This document shows, in pieces, positions 42,131-50,683 of a stretch of DNA of 64,000 nt. This DNA comes from Pseudomonas sp. B6002 (GTDB taxonomy: Bacteria; Pseudomonadota; Gammaproteobacteria; Pseudomonadales; Pseudomonadaceae). The notes under the pieces are model-generated. The model was not told the origin of the DNA and ran no database searches. It worked only from the letters and a program-made list of their open reading frames with translations. Position numbers and translations under genes: made by a program. Position 1 is the stretch's first letter. Each line of letters starts with the position of its first letter. Location: NCBI RefSeq assembly GCF_013385985.1, contig NZ_JACAOY010000006.1, forward strand, positions 812,790 through 876,789, in the 5' to 3' direction.

Positions 42131-42886
42131 TCAGATGCCTTGGCCGCCCGATACTTCGATACGCTGGGCATTGACCCAGCGGTTGTTCTCGGACAACAGG
42201 CTGGCGATCATCGGGCCGATGTCGTCGGGTACACCGGCACGGCCGAGGGCGGTCATGTCGGCGAAGACCTTGTTCACTTCGGGGTTGTCGCGCACGGCAC
42301 CGCCGCCAAAATCCGTCTCGATGGCACCCGGTGCCACGGTATTCACCGCAATCCCGCGCCCGCCGAATTCCTTGGCCATGTACACCGACAGCACTTCCAC
42401 CGCCGCCTTCACTGCCGCATAGGCAGCGTAGCCGGGGAACGACACGCGGGTGAGCCCGCTGGACAGGTTGACGATACGCCCGCCGTCGGCGATCAGCGGC
42501 AGCAGCGCCTGGGTGAGGAAGTAAACACCCTTGAAGTGCACGTTGACCAAGCCGTCGAACTGCGCCTCGCGGGTGTGTTCGATCAGCGCGTAGTCGCCGT
42601 GGCCGGCGTTGTTCACCAGGTGATCGAAACTGTCGCGCTGCCAGTGATGGCGCAGCACGTCAGCCAACTCGCTGGCGAACCCGGCAAAACCGCTGACGTT
42701 GCCAGTGTCCAAAGGCAGCGCCACGGCTTTGCAGCCGAGGGCCTGGATCTCGGCGACCACCGCCAGCGCATCGTCTGCACGACGCTGATAGGTGACGATG
42801 ACATCGCCGCCCTGGCGCGCAATGCTCAGGGCAGTGTTACGGCCAAGACCGCGGCTGGCGCCGGTGACAATAGAGATAGTGGTCAT
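42131..42886 (-). CDS. Short-chain dehydrogenase/reductase
   Basis: About 251 residues. TGASRGLGRNTAL binds the cofactor, with QRR after the second strand suggesting NADP(H). NNAGHGD, the catalytic Ser in VNLSSG and YAAVKAAVEVL (Tyr-x3-Lys) follow. Start: ATG 42886, preceded by GAGGAG; an upstream ATG at 42919 would add MMASHLLRSFA without a better ribosome-binding site. The 108 bp upstream contain one of the four copies of the 19-bp motif (42960-42978), so this gene has its own promoter besides possible read-through from the aldehyde dehydrogenase gene. Confidence 0.9.
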   Translation of the reverse strand: MTTISIVTGASRGLGRNTALSIARQGGDVIVTYQRRADDALAVVAEIQALGCKAVALPLDTGNVSGFAGFASELADVLRHHWQRDSFDHLVNNAGHGDYALIEHTREAQFDGLVNVHFKGVYFLTQALLPLIADGGRIVNLSSGLTRVSFPGYAAYAAVKAAVEVLSVYMAKEFGGRGIAVNTVAPGAIETDFGGGAVRDNPEVNKVFADMTALGRAGVPDDIGPMIASLLSENNRWVNAQRIEVSGGQGI

Positions 42887-42959
42887 AGCAAAACTCCTCA
42901 GTAGGTGTGAGGCCATCATAGGAAGTGGCCTGCCGGATGGCGTTGCCGGAAACTGGGGG

Positions 42960-42978
42960 TTGTTTGCCCAATCCTCCC
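42960..42978 (+). promoter_or_regulatory. 19-bp motif copy C, upstream of the SDR gene
   Basis: TTGTTTGCCCAATCCTCCC, 74-92 bp before the SDR start. It matches copy D (46253-46271, reverse strand) at 17 of 19 positions. Candidate binding site of the neighbouring AraC-type regulators. Confidence 0.6.
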
Positions 42979-42994
42979 AGTTTCACGGCGTGCA

Positions 42995-44422
42995 TCAACG
43001 GATGCTCAGCAACTTGGTGGTCTGGTACGGTGCCAGGATCTCGCTGCCGCCTTCGGCGCCGATGCCGCTCTCTTTCCAGCCGCCCAGGGGCACTTCCGGG
43101 TGATGGGTGACGACGTCGTTCAACCCGATGACGCCAAACTGCAACCCATCGGCCAGGCGCCGTTGGCGCGCCAGGTCCTTGCAGAAAATGTAGGCAGACA
43201 GGCCGAACTCCAGGCCATTGGCGCGGGTGAGCATGTCCTCTTCGTCGGTAAAGGACTGGATCGGTGCCAGCGGTCCGAAGGGTTCCTCATGCAGGATCTT
43301 CGCGTCCTGCGGCACCTGCGTCAGCACGGTGGGCGCGTAGAAAAAGCCTTGAGTGCCCAACCGTTCGCCACCGGCAAGCACCGTGGCGCCGCGTGCGCGG
43401 GCGTCATCCACCAGCTCGGCGACCGCCTGCAAGCGACGTTCACTCACCAGCGGGCCCATCTGCGTTTGCGCATCCAGGCCATCGCCCACGCGCCACTGGG
43501 TGGCGTGTTCCGCCATGCGTGTGGCAAATCGGTCGTGCAGGTTGGCCTCGACAAAAAAACGGGTGGGCGACAGGCAGATCTGCCCGGCGTTCTTGAACTT
43601 GGCCTTGGCCAGGAAATCAGCGGTGGCCTCCGGGTCGACATCCCCGCAGACAATCACCGGGGCATGGCCGCCCAGCTCCATGGTCACCGGTTTCATCGCC
43701 CTACCCGCTGCGGTGGCGAGCAACTTGCCGATGGGGATGGAACCGGTGAACGTCACTTTCGCCACAATCGGTGAAGTGATCAGGTGATCGGACACCTGAT
43801 TGGGGTTGCCAAACACCACGGCAATCGCCGCCTTCGGTACGCCCGCTGCCAGCAGCGCCCTGGCCATGATCAACACCGACGCGGGCGTTTCCTGCGACGG
43901 TTTGCAGATGATCGAGCACCCTGCCCCCAAGGCGCCGGCAAACTTTTTCGCGGCTTGTGCCATGGGAAAGTTCCACGGGGTAAAGGCTGCGATCACCCCG
44001 ATCGGGTGGGTTTGCACTTCGAAGCGCTGCGCGCTGTCACGCCCACTCAGCACACGGTCACTGATCCGCCGTGCCTCTTCACCGCCCCATTCGAGGAAGT
44101 CCGCCGAACGCTCGACTTCATCTTTCGCCTCGGCCAACGGCTTACCTTGCTCCAGGGTAATTGCCTGGGCCGCGCGCTCGACGTCGGCCCGCAGCAGTGC
44201 GGCGGCCCGCTTCATGATGCGGCCGCGCTCCCACGGCATCACCGCCTGCCATTCCAGCAAGCCTCTGGCGGCCACGTCGAGGATTTCGTCGAGGTCTGCC
44301 GGCGAGGCGTGGGCGACGCGACCGATCACCTCACCGGTGGCCGGGTTGACCACCGCCTCGCTCACACCGTCTGAACCGTCGCGTTCGACGCCGTCGATCA
44401 ACAGCTGAAAAGTATTGGCCAT
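42995..44422 (-). CDS. NAD(P)-dependent aldehyde dehydrogenase (succinate-semialdehyde type)
   Basis: About 475 residues. The ALDH catalytic Cys lies in NAGQICLSPTR and the general base Glu in MELGGHAPVIV. FTPWNFPMAQAAKKFAGALGAGCS is the family's cofactor-tunnel signature, and EEPFGPLAPI is near the C-terminus. GABD-like enzymes share the QFEVQTHPIGVIAA-type stretch. Start: ATG 44422, just 2 bp after the DJ-1 family stop codon; the frame is open far upstream inside that gene, which is a shadow. The setting suggests removal of a reactive aldehyde. Confidence 0.92.
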   Translation of the reverse strand: MANTFQLLIDGVERDGSDGVSEAVVNPATGEVIGRVAHASPADLDEILDVAARGLLEWQAVMPWERGRIMKRAAALLRADVERAAQAITLEQGKPLAEAKDEVERSADFLEWGGEEARRISDRVLSGRDSAQRFEVQTHPIGVIAAFTPWNFPMAQAAKKFAGALGAGCSIICKPSQETPASVLIMARALLAAGVPKAAIAVVFGNPNQVSDHLITSPIVAKVTFTGSIPIGKLLATAAGRAMKPVTMELGGHAPVIVCGDVDPEATADFLAKAKFKNAGQICLSPTRFFVEANLHDRFATRMAEHATQWRVGDGLDAQTQMGPLVSERRLQAVAELVDDARARGATVLAGGERLGTQGFFYAPTVLTQVPQDAKILHEEPFGPLAPIQSFTDEEDMLTRANGLEFGLSAYIFCKDLARQRRLADGLQFGVIGLNDVVTHHPEVPLGGWKESGIGAEGGSEILAPYQTTKLLSIR

Positions 44423-44424
44423 GA

Positions 44425-45129
44425 TTACACCCGCCCGGCCAGCGCCTGCAGGACCGCAGCGGCCATGGGCGCACTGGACGCCGGGTTCTGGCCGCTGATC
44501 AAATGGCCGTCGCTCACCACGAACGGCGCCCAGTTTTCCGCGCCGCGCACGTAGTTCGCGCCCCGTTCGCGCAAGGTGGTCGCCAGCAGCCAAGGAGCGT
44601 TGTCAGCGGTGCCGAAGTCGACTTCTTCTTCATCACTGAACGCGGTCAGCTTGCGCCCGGCAAACAGCCAACTGCCGTCCGGCTTGACTGCACTGAGCAA
44701 CGCCGCCTGGCCGTGACACACCGAACCAATCAAGGTGCCGGCCTTGTCGGCATCTAACAGCACGCGGGCCATGTCGGCGTCCTTGTACAGGTCCTCGACC
44801 GGGCCGTGCCCACCTGGCACCACCACGGCGGCGTAATCGGCGGTGTTCACCTCCGCGAGTTTCAGCGGGTGCTGCAAGTCCTGGGCAATGCTGGCGAGGT
44901 AGTCGACAAAGTGCTGGACCTGCGACCCGGCAAATGCCGGATCAAGGCTTTTCGGGTCGGCGGTGGGTGTTACGCCGCCGGGCGTGGCGAGCACCACGGT
45001 ATGGCCGGCCTGGGCAAACATCTCGTGAATCACCACGAATTCTTCGGCCCAGTAGCCAGTGGGATAATGGCTGCCATCGGCGCGGGTCCAGTGGTCTGCT
45101 GCGGAAAGAACAATCAGCACGGTGCTCAT
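44425..45129 (-). CDS. DJ-1/PfpI-family protein
   Basis: About 234 residues of the DJ-1/Hsp31-like superfamily. The nucleophile Cys sits in the elbow GSVCHGQAALL, with VVPGGHGPVEDLYKD before it and AFSDEEEVDFGTADNAPWLL after it. This is the pattern of Hsp31-like glyoxalase III (glutathione-independent methylglyoxal removal) or protein deglycase proteins. Start: ATG 45129 with AGGTTACC upstream. It is the first gene of the leftward aldehyde-related operon; a copy of the 19-bp motif lies 103-121 bp upstream. Confidence 0.88.
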   Translation of the reverse strand: MSTVLIVLSAADHWTRADGSHYPTGYWAEEFVVIHEMFAQAGHTVVLATPGGVTPTADPKSLDPAFAGSQVQHFVDYLASIAQDLQHPLKLAEVNTADYAAVVVPGGHGPVEDLYKDADMARVLLDADKAGTLIGSVCHGQAALLSAVKPDGSWLFAGRKLTAFSDEEEVDFGTADNAPWLLATTLRERGANYVRGAENWAPFVVSDGHLISGQNPASSAPMAAAVLQALAGRV

Positions 45130-45231
45130 CAGGGGTAACCTTTCTGGGTGAGTGGAAGTGCCGCACTGCTTGAGTGTCGACACCCCCAGTATCCCGTCCG
45201 CTGTTTTGCACGAGCAGTTCAAAACTCGACG

Positions 45232-45250
45232 TTGTTTGCCTATTGCTACA
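45232..45250 (+). promoter_or_regulatory. 19-bp motif copy A, upstream of the DJ-1 family operon
   Basis: TTGTTTGCCTATTGCTACA, in the space between the AraC stop and the DJ-1 family start. It matches copy D at 15 of 19 positions. The orientation relative to the target gene is the same as in copy C. Confidence 0.55.
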
Positions 45251-45275
45251 CATCTGCGGCGTGAGCCCAGAACGC

Positions 45276-45301
45276 AAAACACCTCCATCAGGAGGTGTTT
45301 T
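45276..45301. terminator. Bidirectional intrinsic terminator after the araC gene
   Basis: AAAACACCTCC-ATCA-GGAGGTGTTTT: a perfect 11-bp stem with a 4-nt loop and A/T runs on both sides. It lies 25 bp after the stop of the leftward AraC gene and separates it from the DJ-1 family operon. Confidence 0.85.
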
Positions 45302-45325
45302 CAATCGCCCGCAGCCGCACGTGGA

Positions 45326-46222
45326 TCAGGCGGACGCCATGGCCCAGCCCTTGACGGCTTCGACGTCCTTGATCGGTGGCAAGCCGAACATTCGCGCGTA
45401 TTCACGGTTGAACTGCGACACGCTTTCGTAGCCGACATTGAACGCGGCGCTGCTGGCCGAAGAACCTTCGGCCATCATCATCCGGCGCGCTTCGATCAGC
45501 CGCAGGTTCTTCTGGAACTGCAGGGGCGACAACGAGGTGACCGCCCGAAAATGCCGGTGGAACGAAGACGGGCTCATCCCCGCCGTGGCCGCCAGTTGAT
45601 CAACCGGCAATGGTTGCTTGAAGTCGGCGCGAAGCACAGCGACCGCACGCGCCACGCGGTGGGCCTGGCCCTCTGTCCAGCCGAGCCGGCGAATCGCCGC
45701 ACCGTGACGTCCGGCCAACAGCCAGTAATGCAGTTCGCGCACGCGCTGCGCATACAGCACGGGGGCGCAATCGGGGAAGTCCAGGGTGCGCATCAAGCGC
45801 AACGCCGCATCCACCACTTCAGCATCAGTGCGCTCGGCGGCTTTGACCGGCATGCCCTCAGCGACCTGTTGCGGTTTCATCTGCAACGACAGTTCGGCGA
45901 TCACGGCCGGGTCCAGGTCAAGCACGATGGACAGGTAAGGCTCCTCCACACTGGCCTTGGTGATCTGGCTGACGGTGGGTACGTCGGCGGTGATCAGCAA
46001 GGAATCGCCGGCCTGGAACGTATAGGTCTGTGTGCCCATGGTCACCTCCTTGGTGCCCTGCAGGATCAGGCATATCAAGGGGTTGGGCATGGAATGGATC
46101 AGGCCGCTGGGCGTGGTCGAACGGATGGTCGTCAGGCCGGGAACCGGGGTCTGGGCCACGCCGGTCGCGTTGGCGTTGGCCTCGACGTAATGGCGCACAG
46201 CGTCGAGCAGTGTGTAGGTCAT
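45326..46222 (-). CDS. AraC-family regulator with AraC_N sensor (YqhC-like), copy 1
   Basis: About 298 residues. An N-terminal AraC_N-type sensor (NPLICLILQGTKEVTMGTQT, AGDSLLITADVPTVSQITKA) is followed by two helix-turn-helix motifs (LPVDQLAATAGMSPSSFHRHF; SASSAAFNVGYESVSQFNREYARMFG). E. coli YqhC, a glyoxal/aldehyde-responsive activator, has the same architecture, which suits the adjacent DJ-1, aldehyde dehydrogenase and reductase genes. Start: ATG 46222 or 46243; neither has a clear ribosome-binding site. It is divergent from, and closely similar to, the AraC gene at 46513. Copy D of the 19-bp motif lies 31-49 bp upstream. Confidence 0.9.
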   Translation of the reverse strand: MTYTLLDAVRHYVEANANATGVAQTPVPGLTTIRSTTPSGLIHSMPNPLICLILQGTKEVTMGTQTYTFQAGDSLLITADVPTVSQITKASVEEPYLSIVLDLDPAVIAELSLQMKPQQVAEGMPVKAAERTDAEVVDAALRLMRTLDFPDCAPVLYAQRVRELHYWLLAGRHGAAIRRLGWTEGQAHRVARAVAVLRADFKQPLPVDQLAATAGMSPSSFHRHFRAVTSLSPLQFQKNLRLIEARRMMMAEGSSASSAAFNVGYESVSQFNREYARMFGLPPIKDVEAVKGWAMASA

Positions 46223-46252
46223 GGGGGGTTCATCCGTTCGCATGAGACGACT

Positions 46253-46271
46253 GGAAGGAATGGGCAAACAA
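46253..46271 (-). promoter_or_regulatory. 19-bp motif copy D, upstream of AraC copy 1
   Basis: Reverse-strand TTGTTTGCCCATTCCTTCC, in the divergent region between the two paralogous AraC genes. Its position suits autoregulation. Confidence 0.6.
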
Positions 46272-46442
46272 GGTCGAGGTTTCGGCAACGCCAGGACCGC
46301 GGCGCAGGCCTAGCATTCGTCCAAGCACAGGTTAAAGCCTTAAACACAGTGAAGAAAGCCGTGGGCCCGCCGCTTCGTCGGCCAGTGCCTGGACAGGACA
46401 CTACGGCAAACACCTGCGGGATCGCTTGCCGAAAAATCGATG

Positions 46443-46461
46443 TTTTTTGCCTGATACTCCT
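46443..46461 (+). promoter_or_regulatory. 19-bp motif copy B, upstream of AraC copy 2
   Basis: TTTTTTGCCTGATACTCCT, 52-70 bp before the start of the rightward AraC gene. It matches copy C at 14 of 19 positions, the weakest of the four. Confidence 0.5.
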
Positions 46462-46512
46462 CGTGCGAATCGCGTTCACACGCCTGAAATCCGCTTTTAT
46501 GCAGTACGCCCT

Positions 46513-47436
46513 ATGAATGACGCCTTGCTCAATGCCGTGTCCCGCTACGCCCAGACCCATGCCGACGCCGCTGGAATCGCTCATACGCCCATTCCCGGGA
46601 TGTCTATCGTCAGCGCCCACCTGCCCGGTGGCCTGATACACGAGGTTGCCCAGCCCCTGGTCTGCCTGGTGATGCAAGGCAGCAAGCGCGTGGCCGTGGG
46701 CAAGCAGTCGTTCACCCTGAACGCGGGCGATTCGCTGCTGATCACCGCCGACGCGCCGACCATCAGCCAGATCACTTCAGCCTGCGAGCAGCAGCCTTAC
46801 CTCTCGCTGATTCTAGACCTGGATTCGCGGGTCATCGCTGACCTGACGGCCGAAATCAGTACTGCCGAGCTGCGCGCGACGGGCATGACGCCTGCAACAC
46901 CGGTGCTGACCGATCACACCGACGCCGAAGTCGCCGACGTGGCCCTGCGCCTGATGCGCCTGATTGAACGCCCTGCCTCGGTGCGCTTGCTACAGGCACC
47001 ACTGGTGCGTGAGTTGCACTACTGGTTGCTGACCGGTTGCCACGGCGCAGCGATCCGACGCCTGGGCTGGCGTGAAGGCCGCGCCCAGCGTGTAGCGCGC
47101 GCCGTGGCGCTGCTGCGCCGGGAATTCACCCGCCCGCTGCCAATCAGCCGTCTTGCGCAAGCGGCAGGCATGAGCCCGTCGTCATTCTTCATCCACTTTC
47201 GCGCGGCAACATCGCTGTCGCCCCTGCAATTTCAGAAGCAATTGCGCCTGATCGAAGCGCGCCGGTTGATGTTGTCGGTGGGCGTGTCCGCAAGCAGCGC
47301 GGCCTTTGCCGTGGGCTATGAAAGCGTCTCGCAATTCACCCGCGAATACGGGCGCATGTTCGGCCTGCCACCGGCCAAAGACATGGAAGCCCTGGAGCGG
47401 CTACCGCCTGCGGACGGAAAACCCACCGCTGAATAA
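46513..47436 (+). CDS. AraC-family regulator with AraC_N sensor (YqhC-like), copy 2
   Basis: About 307 residues, similar over its whole length to the divergent AraC gene (shared LRLMR, VRELHYWLL, GAAIRRLGW, LSPLQFQK, RLIEARR, SASSAAF, VGYESVSQF). The sensor domain reads QPLVCLVMQGSKRVAVGKQS; the DNA-binding domain contains LPISRLAQAAGMSPSSFFIHF. Start: ATG 46513, where the alignment with the paralogue begins; the frame is open to 46426 without support. The pair probably arose by inverted duplication and may bind the same motif with different effectors. Confidence 0.9.
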   Translation: MNDALLNAVSRYAQTHADAAGIAHTPIPGMSIVSAHLPGGLIHEVAQPLVCLVMQGSKRVAVGKQSFTLNAGDSLLITADAPTISQITSACEQQPYLSLILDLDSRVIADLTAEISTAELRATGMTPATPVLTDHTDAEVADVALRLMRLIERPASVRLLQAPLVRELHYWLLTGCHGAAIRRLGWREGRAQRVARAVALLRREFTRPLPISRLAQAAGMSPSSFFIHFRAATSLSPLQFQKQLRLIEARRLMLSVGVSASSAAFAVGYESVSQFTREYGRMFGLPPAKDMEALERLPPADGKPTAE

Positions 47437-47925
47437 ATTCGTGGGCGCCTGGAATAAGCCAAGAAGTCGACCGTCTTACCTGGCAGACAGGTTCATCTTT
47501 ATGAAACTTCGTTTAACTTCCATAGTTACCTGAAGCTATAAGATGTCTAGATACCCTGCACTTTCAAGACGCGGACAACTGAACATCGACTGAACACTGG
47601 GAAAAATAGTTTGACCATCAATCAATAGTCACTTGACGAGACTTTCAACCGCCCTTTATTGTCGTCGAAAGCGTTACATAGTTTCACTTGAATTCACGGA
47701 AAACGGGCGCTCCAGCCCGATCATCACGGATCACGACTATTTATTCAGCCTCAACTTAGGCTGCCTATTTATTCGCATCGACATCACCAAAAAGTCTTTA
47801 CCACTCAAAGACGCCTGCCCTGCCTTACACACTAACCGCTCGCAGTAGCGGAACTCTTTCGTGCCTGTGCTTTTGAACTAACAACGCTTTCAACGCTGTT
47901 CAATCCCTACTGAAGGTGAATGCCC
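47437..47925. other. Leader region of the mqo operon
   Basis: About 490 bp with no convincing gene, AT-richer than the flanks. A small open frame at 47633-47848 has no ribosome-binding site or recognisable domain. TTGACC (47611) and TTGACG (47633) are possible -35 hexamers. A short hairpin GGGC-GCTCCA-GCCC lies at 47705-47718. No Fur-box-like dyad was found. Confidence 0.4.
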
Positions 47926-49425
47926 ATGCCCAACGCAACAGTGTCTAGAACCGTCGACGTGGTCCTGATCGGCGCCGGCATCATGAGTGCCACGGTCGGT
48001 TCAATGCTCAAGGAGCTGGAACCTGGCCTTGAGGTGGCGATGTACGAAGCGCTGCACGATTGCGCCCAGGAAAGCTCCGATGGCTGGAACAACGCCGGCA
48101 CCGGCCACGCGGCCAATTGCGAGCTGAACTACACCCCGCTCAAACCCGATGGCAGCGTGGACATCAGCAATGCCCTGGAGGTGAACGTCGAGTTCGATGT
48201 TTCCCGCCAACTCTGGACGTACCTGGTGCGCAAGGGCGCGATTGCCGACCCCGCCGCGTTTATCCATGCCTGCCCGCACATGAGTTTTGTCACCGGCGAA
48301 GAGAACCGCGACTTCTTGCGCAAACGCTACGCAACGATGTCGGCCCATCACTGCTACCACGGCATGGAGTACAGCGAAGACCCGAGCGTGATTGCGGGCT
48401 GGGCGCCGCTGGTGATGGAGGGGCGTGACCCCAAGACTGTCGTGGCCGCCACCCGCATGGCCACAGGCTCGGACGTCGACTATGGCGCCCTCACCCACCT
48501 GCTGGTTGGGCAACTGGCGGAGCAACCTGGCTTCAGCGTGCACTACCAGCACCAGGTCGTTGACCTGAGCCGAGGCGATGACGGCCACTGGCGGGTCAAG
48601 GTCAAGGACCTGAGCACCGGCAACACCGAGATCACCCAGGCCAAGTTCGTGTTTATCGGCGCCGGTGGCGCTTCGATCGAGCTGTTGCAGAACGCCGGCA
48701 TTCCCGAGGGCCATGGCTATGCCGGCTTCCCCGTAAGCGGTATCTGGCTGCGCTGCGATGTGCCGGAAGTTGCTGCCTGCCACCAAGCCAAAGTCTATGG
48801 CAAGGCGCCCCACGGGTCGCCACCGATGTCGGTGCCGCACCTGGACACGCGCATTATTGGCGGCAAGCGCTCAATGCTGTTCGGACCCTATGCCGGGTTC
48901 TCCAGCAAATTCCTCAAGTCCGGCTCCTTCCTGGACCTGTTCAAGTCGATCCGCCCGGCCAACCTCGGGCCGATGCTGGACGTGGCCGTGCACAGTTGGG
49001 ACCTGGAAAAGTACCTGATCAGCCAGGTGACCCAGACCGCCGATGAACGCTTCGCCTCGCTCCAGGAGTTTTTCCCCCACGCCCGCCAGGCCGACTGGAA
49101 AGAAGCCGTGGCCGGCCAGCGCGTGCAGATCATCAAGCCGACTGGGCACGGCGGTGGCCAACTGGTGTTCGGCACCGAGCTGATCGCCGCTGAGGACAAA
49201 TCCATCGTGGCCTTGCTCGGCGCCTCCCCCGGGGCCTCTACCGCCGCGCACATTGCCCTGCAAGTGCTGCAAAAATGCTTTGCCGACAAACTCACGGCGC
49301 AAGCCTGGCTGCCGCGCCTGAAAGAAATCATTCCTACCTACGGCGTCGACCTCAAGACCGACGGCGACGCCCTCCGTGCCTCCCGCGCCGACACCGCGCA
49401 GGTGCTGGGCCTGCAGAATGTCTGA
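47926..49425 (+). CDS. mqo: Malate:quinone oxidoreductase
   Basis: About 499 residues. This FAD-dependent peripheral membrane enzyme oxidises malate to oxaloacetate and passes electrons to quinone, replacing or supplementing NAD malate dehydrogenase in Pseudomonas. The N-terminal FAD motif VVLIGAGIMSATVGSML, the diagnostic ESSDGWNNAGTGHAANCELN, and the C-terminal IIKPTGHGGGQLVFGTELIA followed by LLGASPGASTAAHIAL identify it. Start: ATG 47926 gives GAAGG a 9-nt spacing; ATG 47920 leaves only 3 nt. The stop overlaps the next gene's start by 8 bp. Confidence 0.95.
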   Translation: MPNATVSRTVDVVLIGAGIMSATVGSMLKELEPGLEVAMYEALHDCAQESSDGWNNAGTGHAANCELNYTPLKPDGSVDISNALEVNVEFDVSRQLWTYLVRKGAIADPAAFIHACPHMSFVTGEENRDFLRKRYATMSAHHCYHGMEYSEDPSVIAGWAPLVMEGRDPKTVVAATRMATGSDVDYGALTHLLVGQLAEQPGFSVHYQHQVVDLSRGDDGHWRVKVKDLSTGNTEITQAKFVFIGAGGASIELLQNAGIPEGHGYAGFPVSGIWLRCDVPEVAACHQAKVYGKAPHGSPPMSVPHLDTRIIGGKRSMLFGPYAGFSSKFLKSGSFLDLFKSIRPANLGPMLDVAVHSWDLEKYLISQVTQTADERFASLQEFFPHARQADWKEAVAGQRVQIIKPTGHGGGQLVFGTELIAAEDKSIVALLGASPGASTAAHIALQVLQKCFADKLTAQAWLPRLKEIIPTYGVDLKTDGDALRASRADTAQVLGLQNV

Positions 49426-50680
49426 GGTGTCACTGGCGCGTGCGGCGCACCTCACGGCGCGTCTCGGGCGGATCCTGCTGACCCACGGCGCCGACACCGC
49501 GCATACCCAGCGCATGCTCACGGACGTGGGCCGTGCCTTGGGCCATACGGTGCAGGTGCTGGTCACGGCGGATGCGCTGCTGATCACGGTGGGGACCGAG
49601 GCGCAGTTCCAGACCAAGGTCGGGCATGCGTTGGTCGGCATGAGTGTGGACATGGGCACGCTCATGGCGTTGCAACAGCTGGTCGACAGCATTTGCCTGG
49701 GCACGCTGAAAGCCCAGGCGATTGATGCGCAACTGGACGCCGTGGAGCATGCCCCTCAAGAGCACGGCGCCATGACCATGGCCTTGGGCATTGGCGTCAC
49801 CGCCGCCTCGCTCGCCCGCCTGTTTGGTGGGGAATGGTCGGTGGTGGCCGCCGCGTTTGTGGCCGGCGTGCTGAGCGCGCTGCTGCGTCGCGCCTTGGGG
49901 CGTCATGCGGTGAATGGCGTGGCGGTGGTGTTCATCACCGCACTGCTCAGCGGCCTGTGCAGCATCCTGGTGTTGCGTGCCTTCTCGGGTGCATCGCCGG
50001 TGCTGTGCCTGACGGCGGCCGGCATGATCCTGGTGCCCGGCGTGCCGTTGATCAATGGCGTGCGTGACCTGGTCAGCGGTCATCCCGGCAATGGCCTGGC
50101 GCGCATCGCCATGGGAGCGATGACGGTACTGGTGATCGGCTTCGCCTTGTTTATCGCCGCCGCCCTGCTGGGTGACAGCCTGCCGGTGGGCAGCGGCCCG
50201 GGATCGCTGCCGCTGGGCCAGGACATGCTGTTTGCGGCCACCGCTGCGGCTGGCTACGCGCTGTTCTTCAATGTGCCCTGGCGTGTGCTGTGGGTGTGCG
50301 TGCTGTGCGGCATCGCCAGCCATGGCCTGCGCACGCTGTTGCAACAGCATGGGCTGGACCTGGCCTGCGCCTCGCTGGTCGGGGCGTTTGCCGCAGGCCT
50401 GGTGGCACTGCTCGCCGGGGCACGTTTGCGGGTGCCACCCGTGGTGTTCGCCTTCCCTGGCATCGTCGCGCTGGTGCCGGGTTCCTATGGGTTCCGCGCC
50501 GGGGTCGGCGGTTTGCAATGGATGTCCCTGGGGGCCGATTCACCGCTGGTGTTGATCGCCGACACCACTTCACTGGCGATCACCACCGTGATCGTCAGCG
50601 CTGCCATTGCCGTGGGCCTGCTGCTGGCCCTGGCGGTTCGACCTGAACGCTCAATTTCCGAACCTTTATCCAAGGGGTAA
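49418..50680 (+). CDS. ThrE-type threonine/serine exporter family protein
   Basis: About 420 residues. An N-terminal DUF1212-type cytoplasmic domain (LARAAHLTARLGRILLTHGADTAHTQRML) is followed by about ten membrane helices, including the ThrE/YjjB-like C-terminal half (PPVVFAFPGIVALVPGSYGFRAG). This fused form is that of the Corynebacterium threonine/serine exporter ThrE; in enterics the halves are separate (YjjP/YjjB), and that pair exports succinate. The location between mqo and fumC makes export of a C4 dicarboxylate a real alternative. Start: ATG 49418 overlaps the mqo stop by 8 bp. Confidence 0.87.
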   Translation: MSEVSLARAAHLTARLGRILLTHGADTAHTQRMLTDVGRALGHTVQVLVTADALLITVGTEAQFQTKVGHALVGMSVDMGTLMALQQLVDSICLGTLKAQAIDAQLDAVEHAPQEHGAMTMALGIGVTAASLARLFGGEWSVVAAAFVAGVLSALLRRALGRHAVNGVAVVFITALLSGLCSILVLRAFSGASPVLCLTAAGMILVPGVPLINGVRDLVSGHPGNGLARIAMGAMTVLVIGFALFIAAALLGDSLPVGSGPGSLPLGQDMLFAATAAAGYALFFNVPWRVLWVCVLCGIASHGLRTLLQQHGLDLACASLVGAFAAGLVALLAGARLRVPPVVFAFPGIVALVPGSYGFRAGVGGLQWMSLGADSPLVLIADTTSLAITTVIVSAAIAVGLLLALAVRPERSISEPLSKG

Positions 50681-50683
50681 GCC

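Noticed and set aside
45152-46516. A 454-codon forward open frame across the leftward AraC gene.
   Set aside because: It spans a terminator and a whole AraC gene on the other strand and has no recognisable domain.
47633-47848. A 71-codon forward open frame in the mqo leader.
   Set aside because: No ribosome-binding site, no domain, and residue composition unlike a compact small protein.
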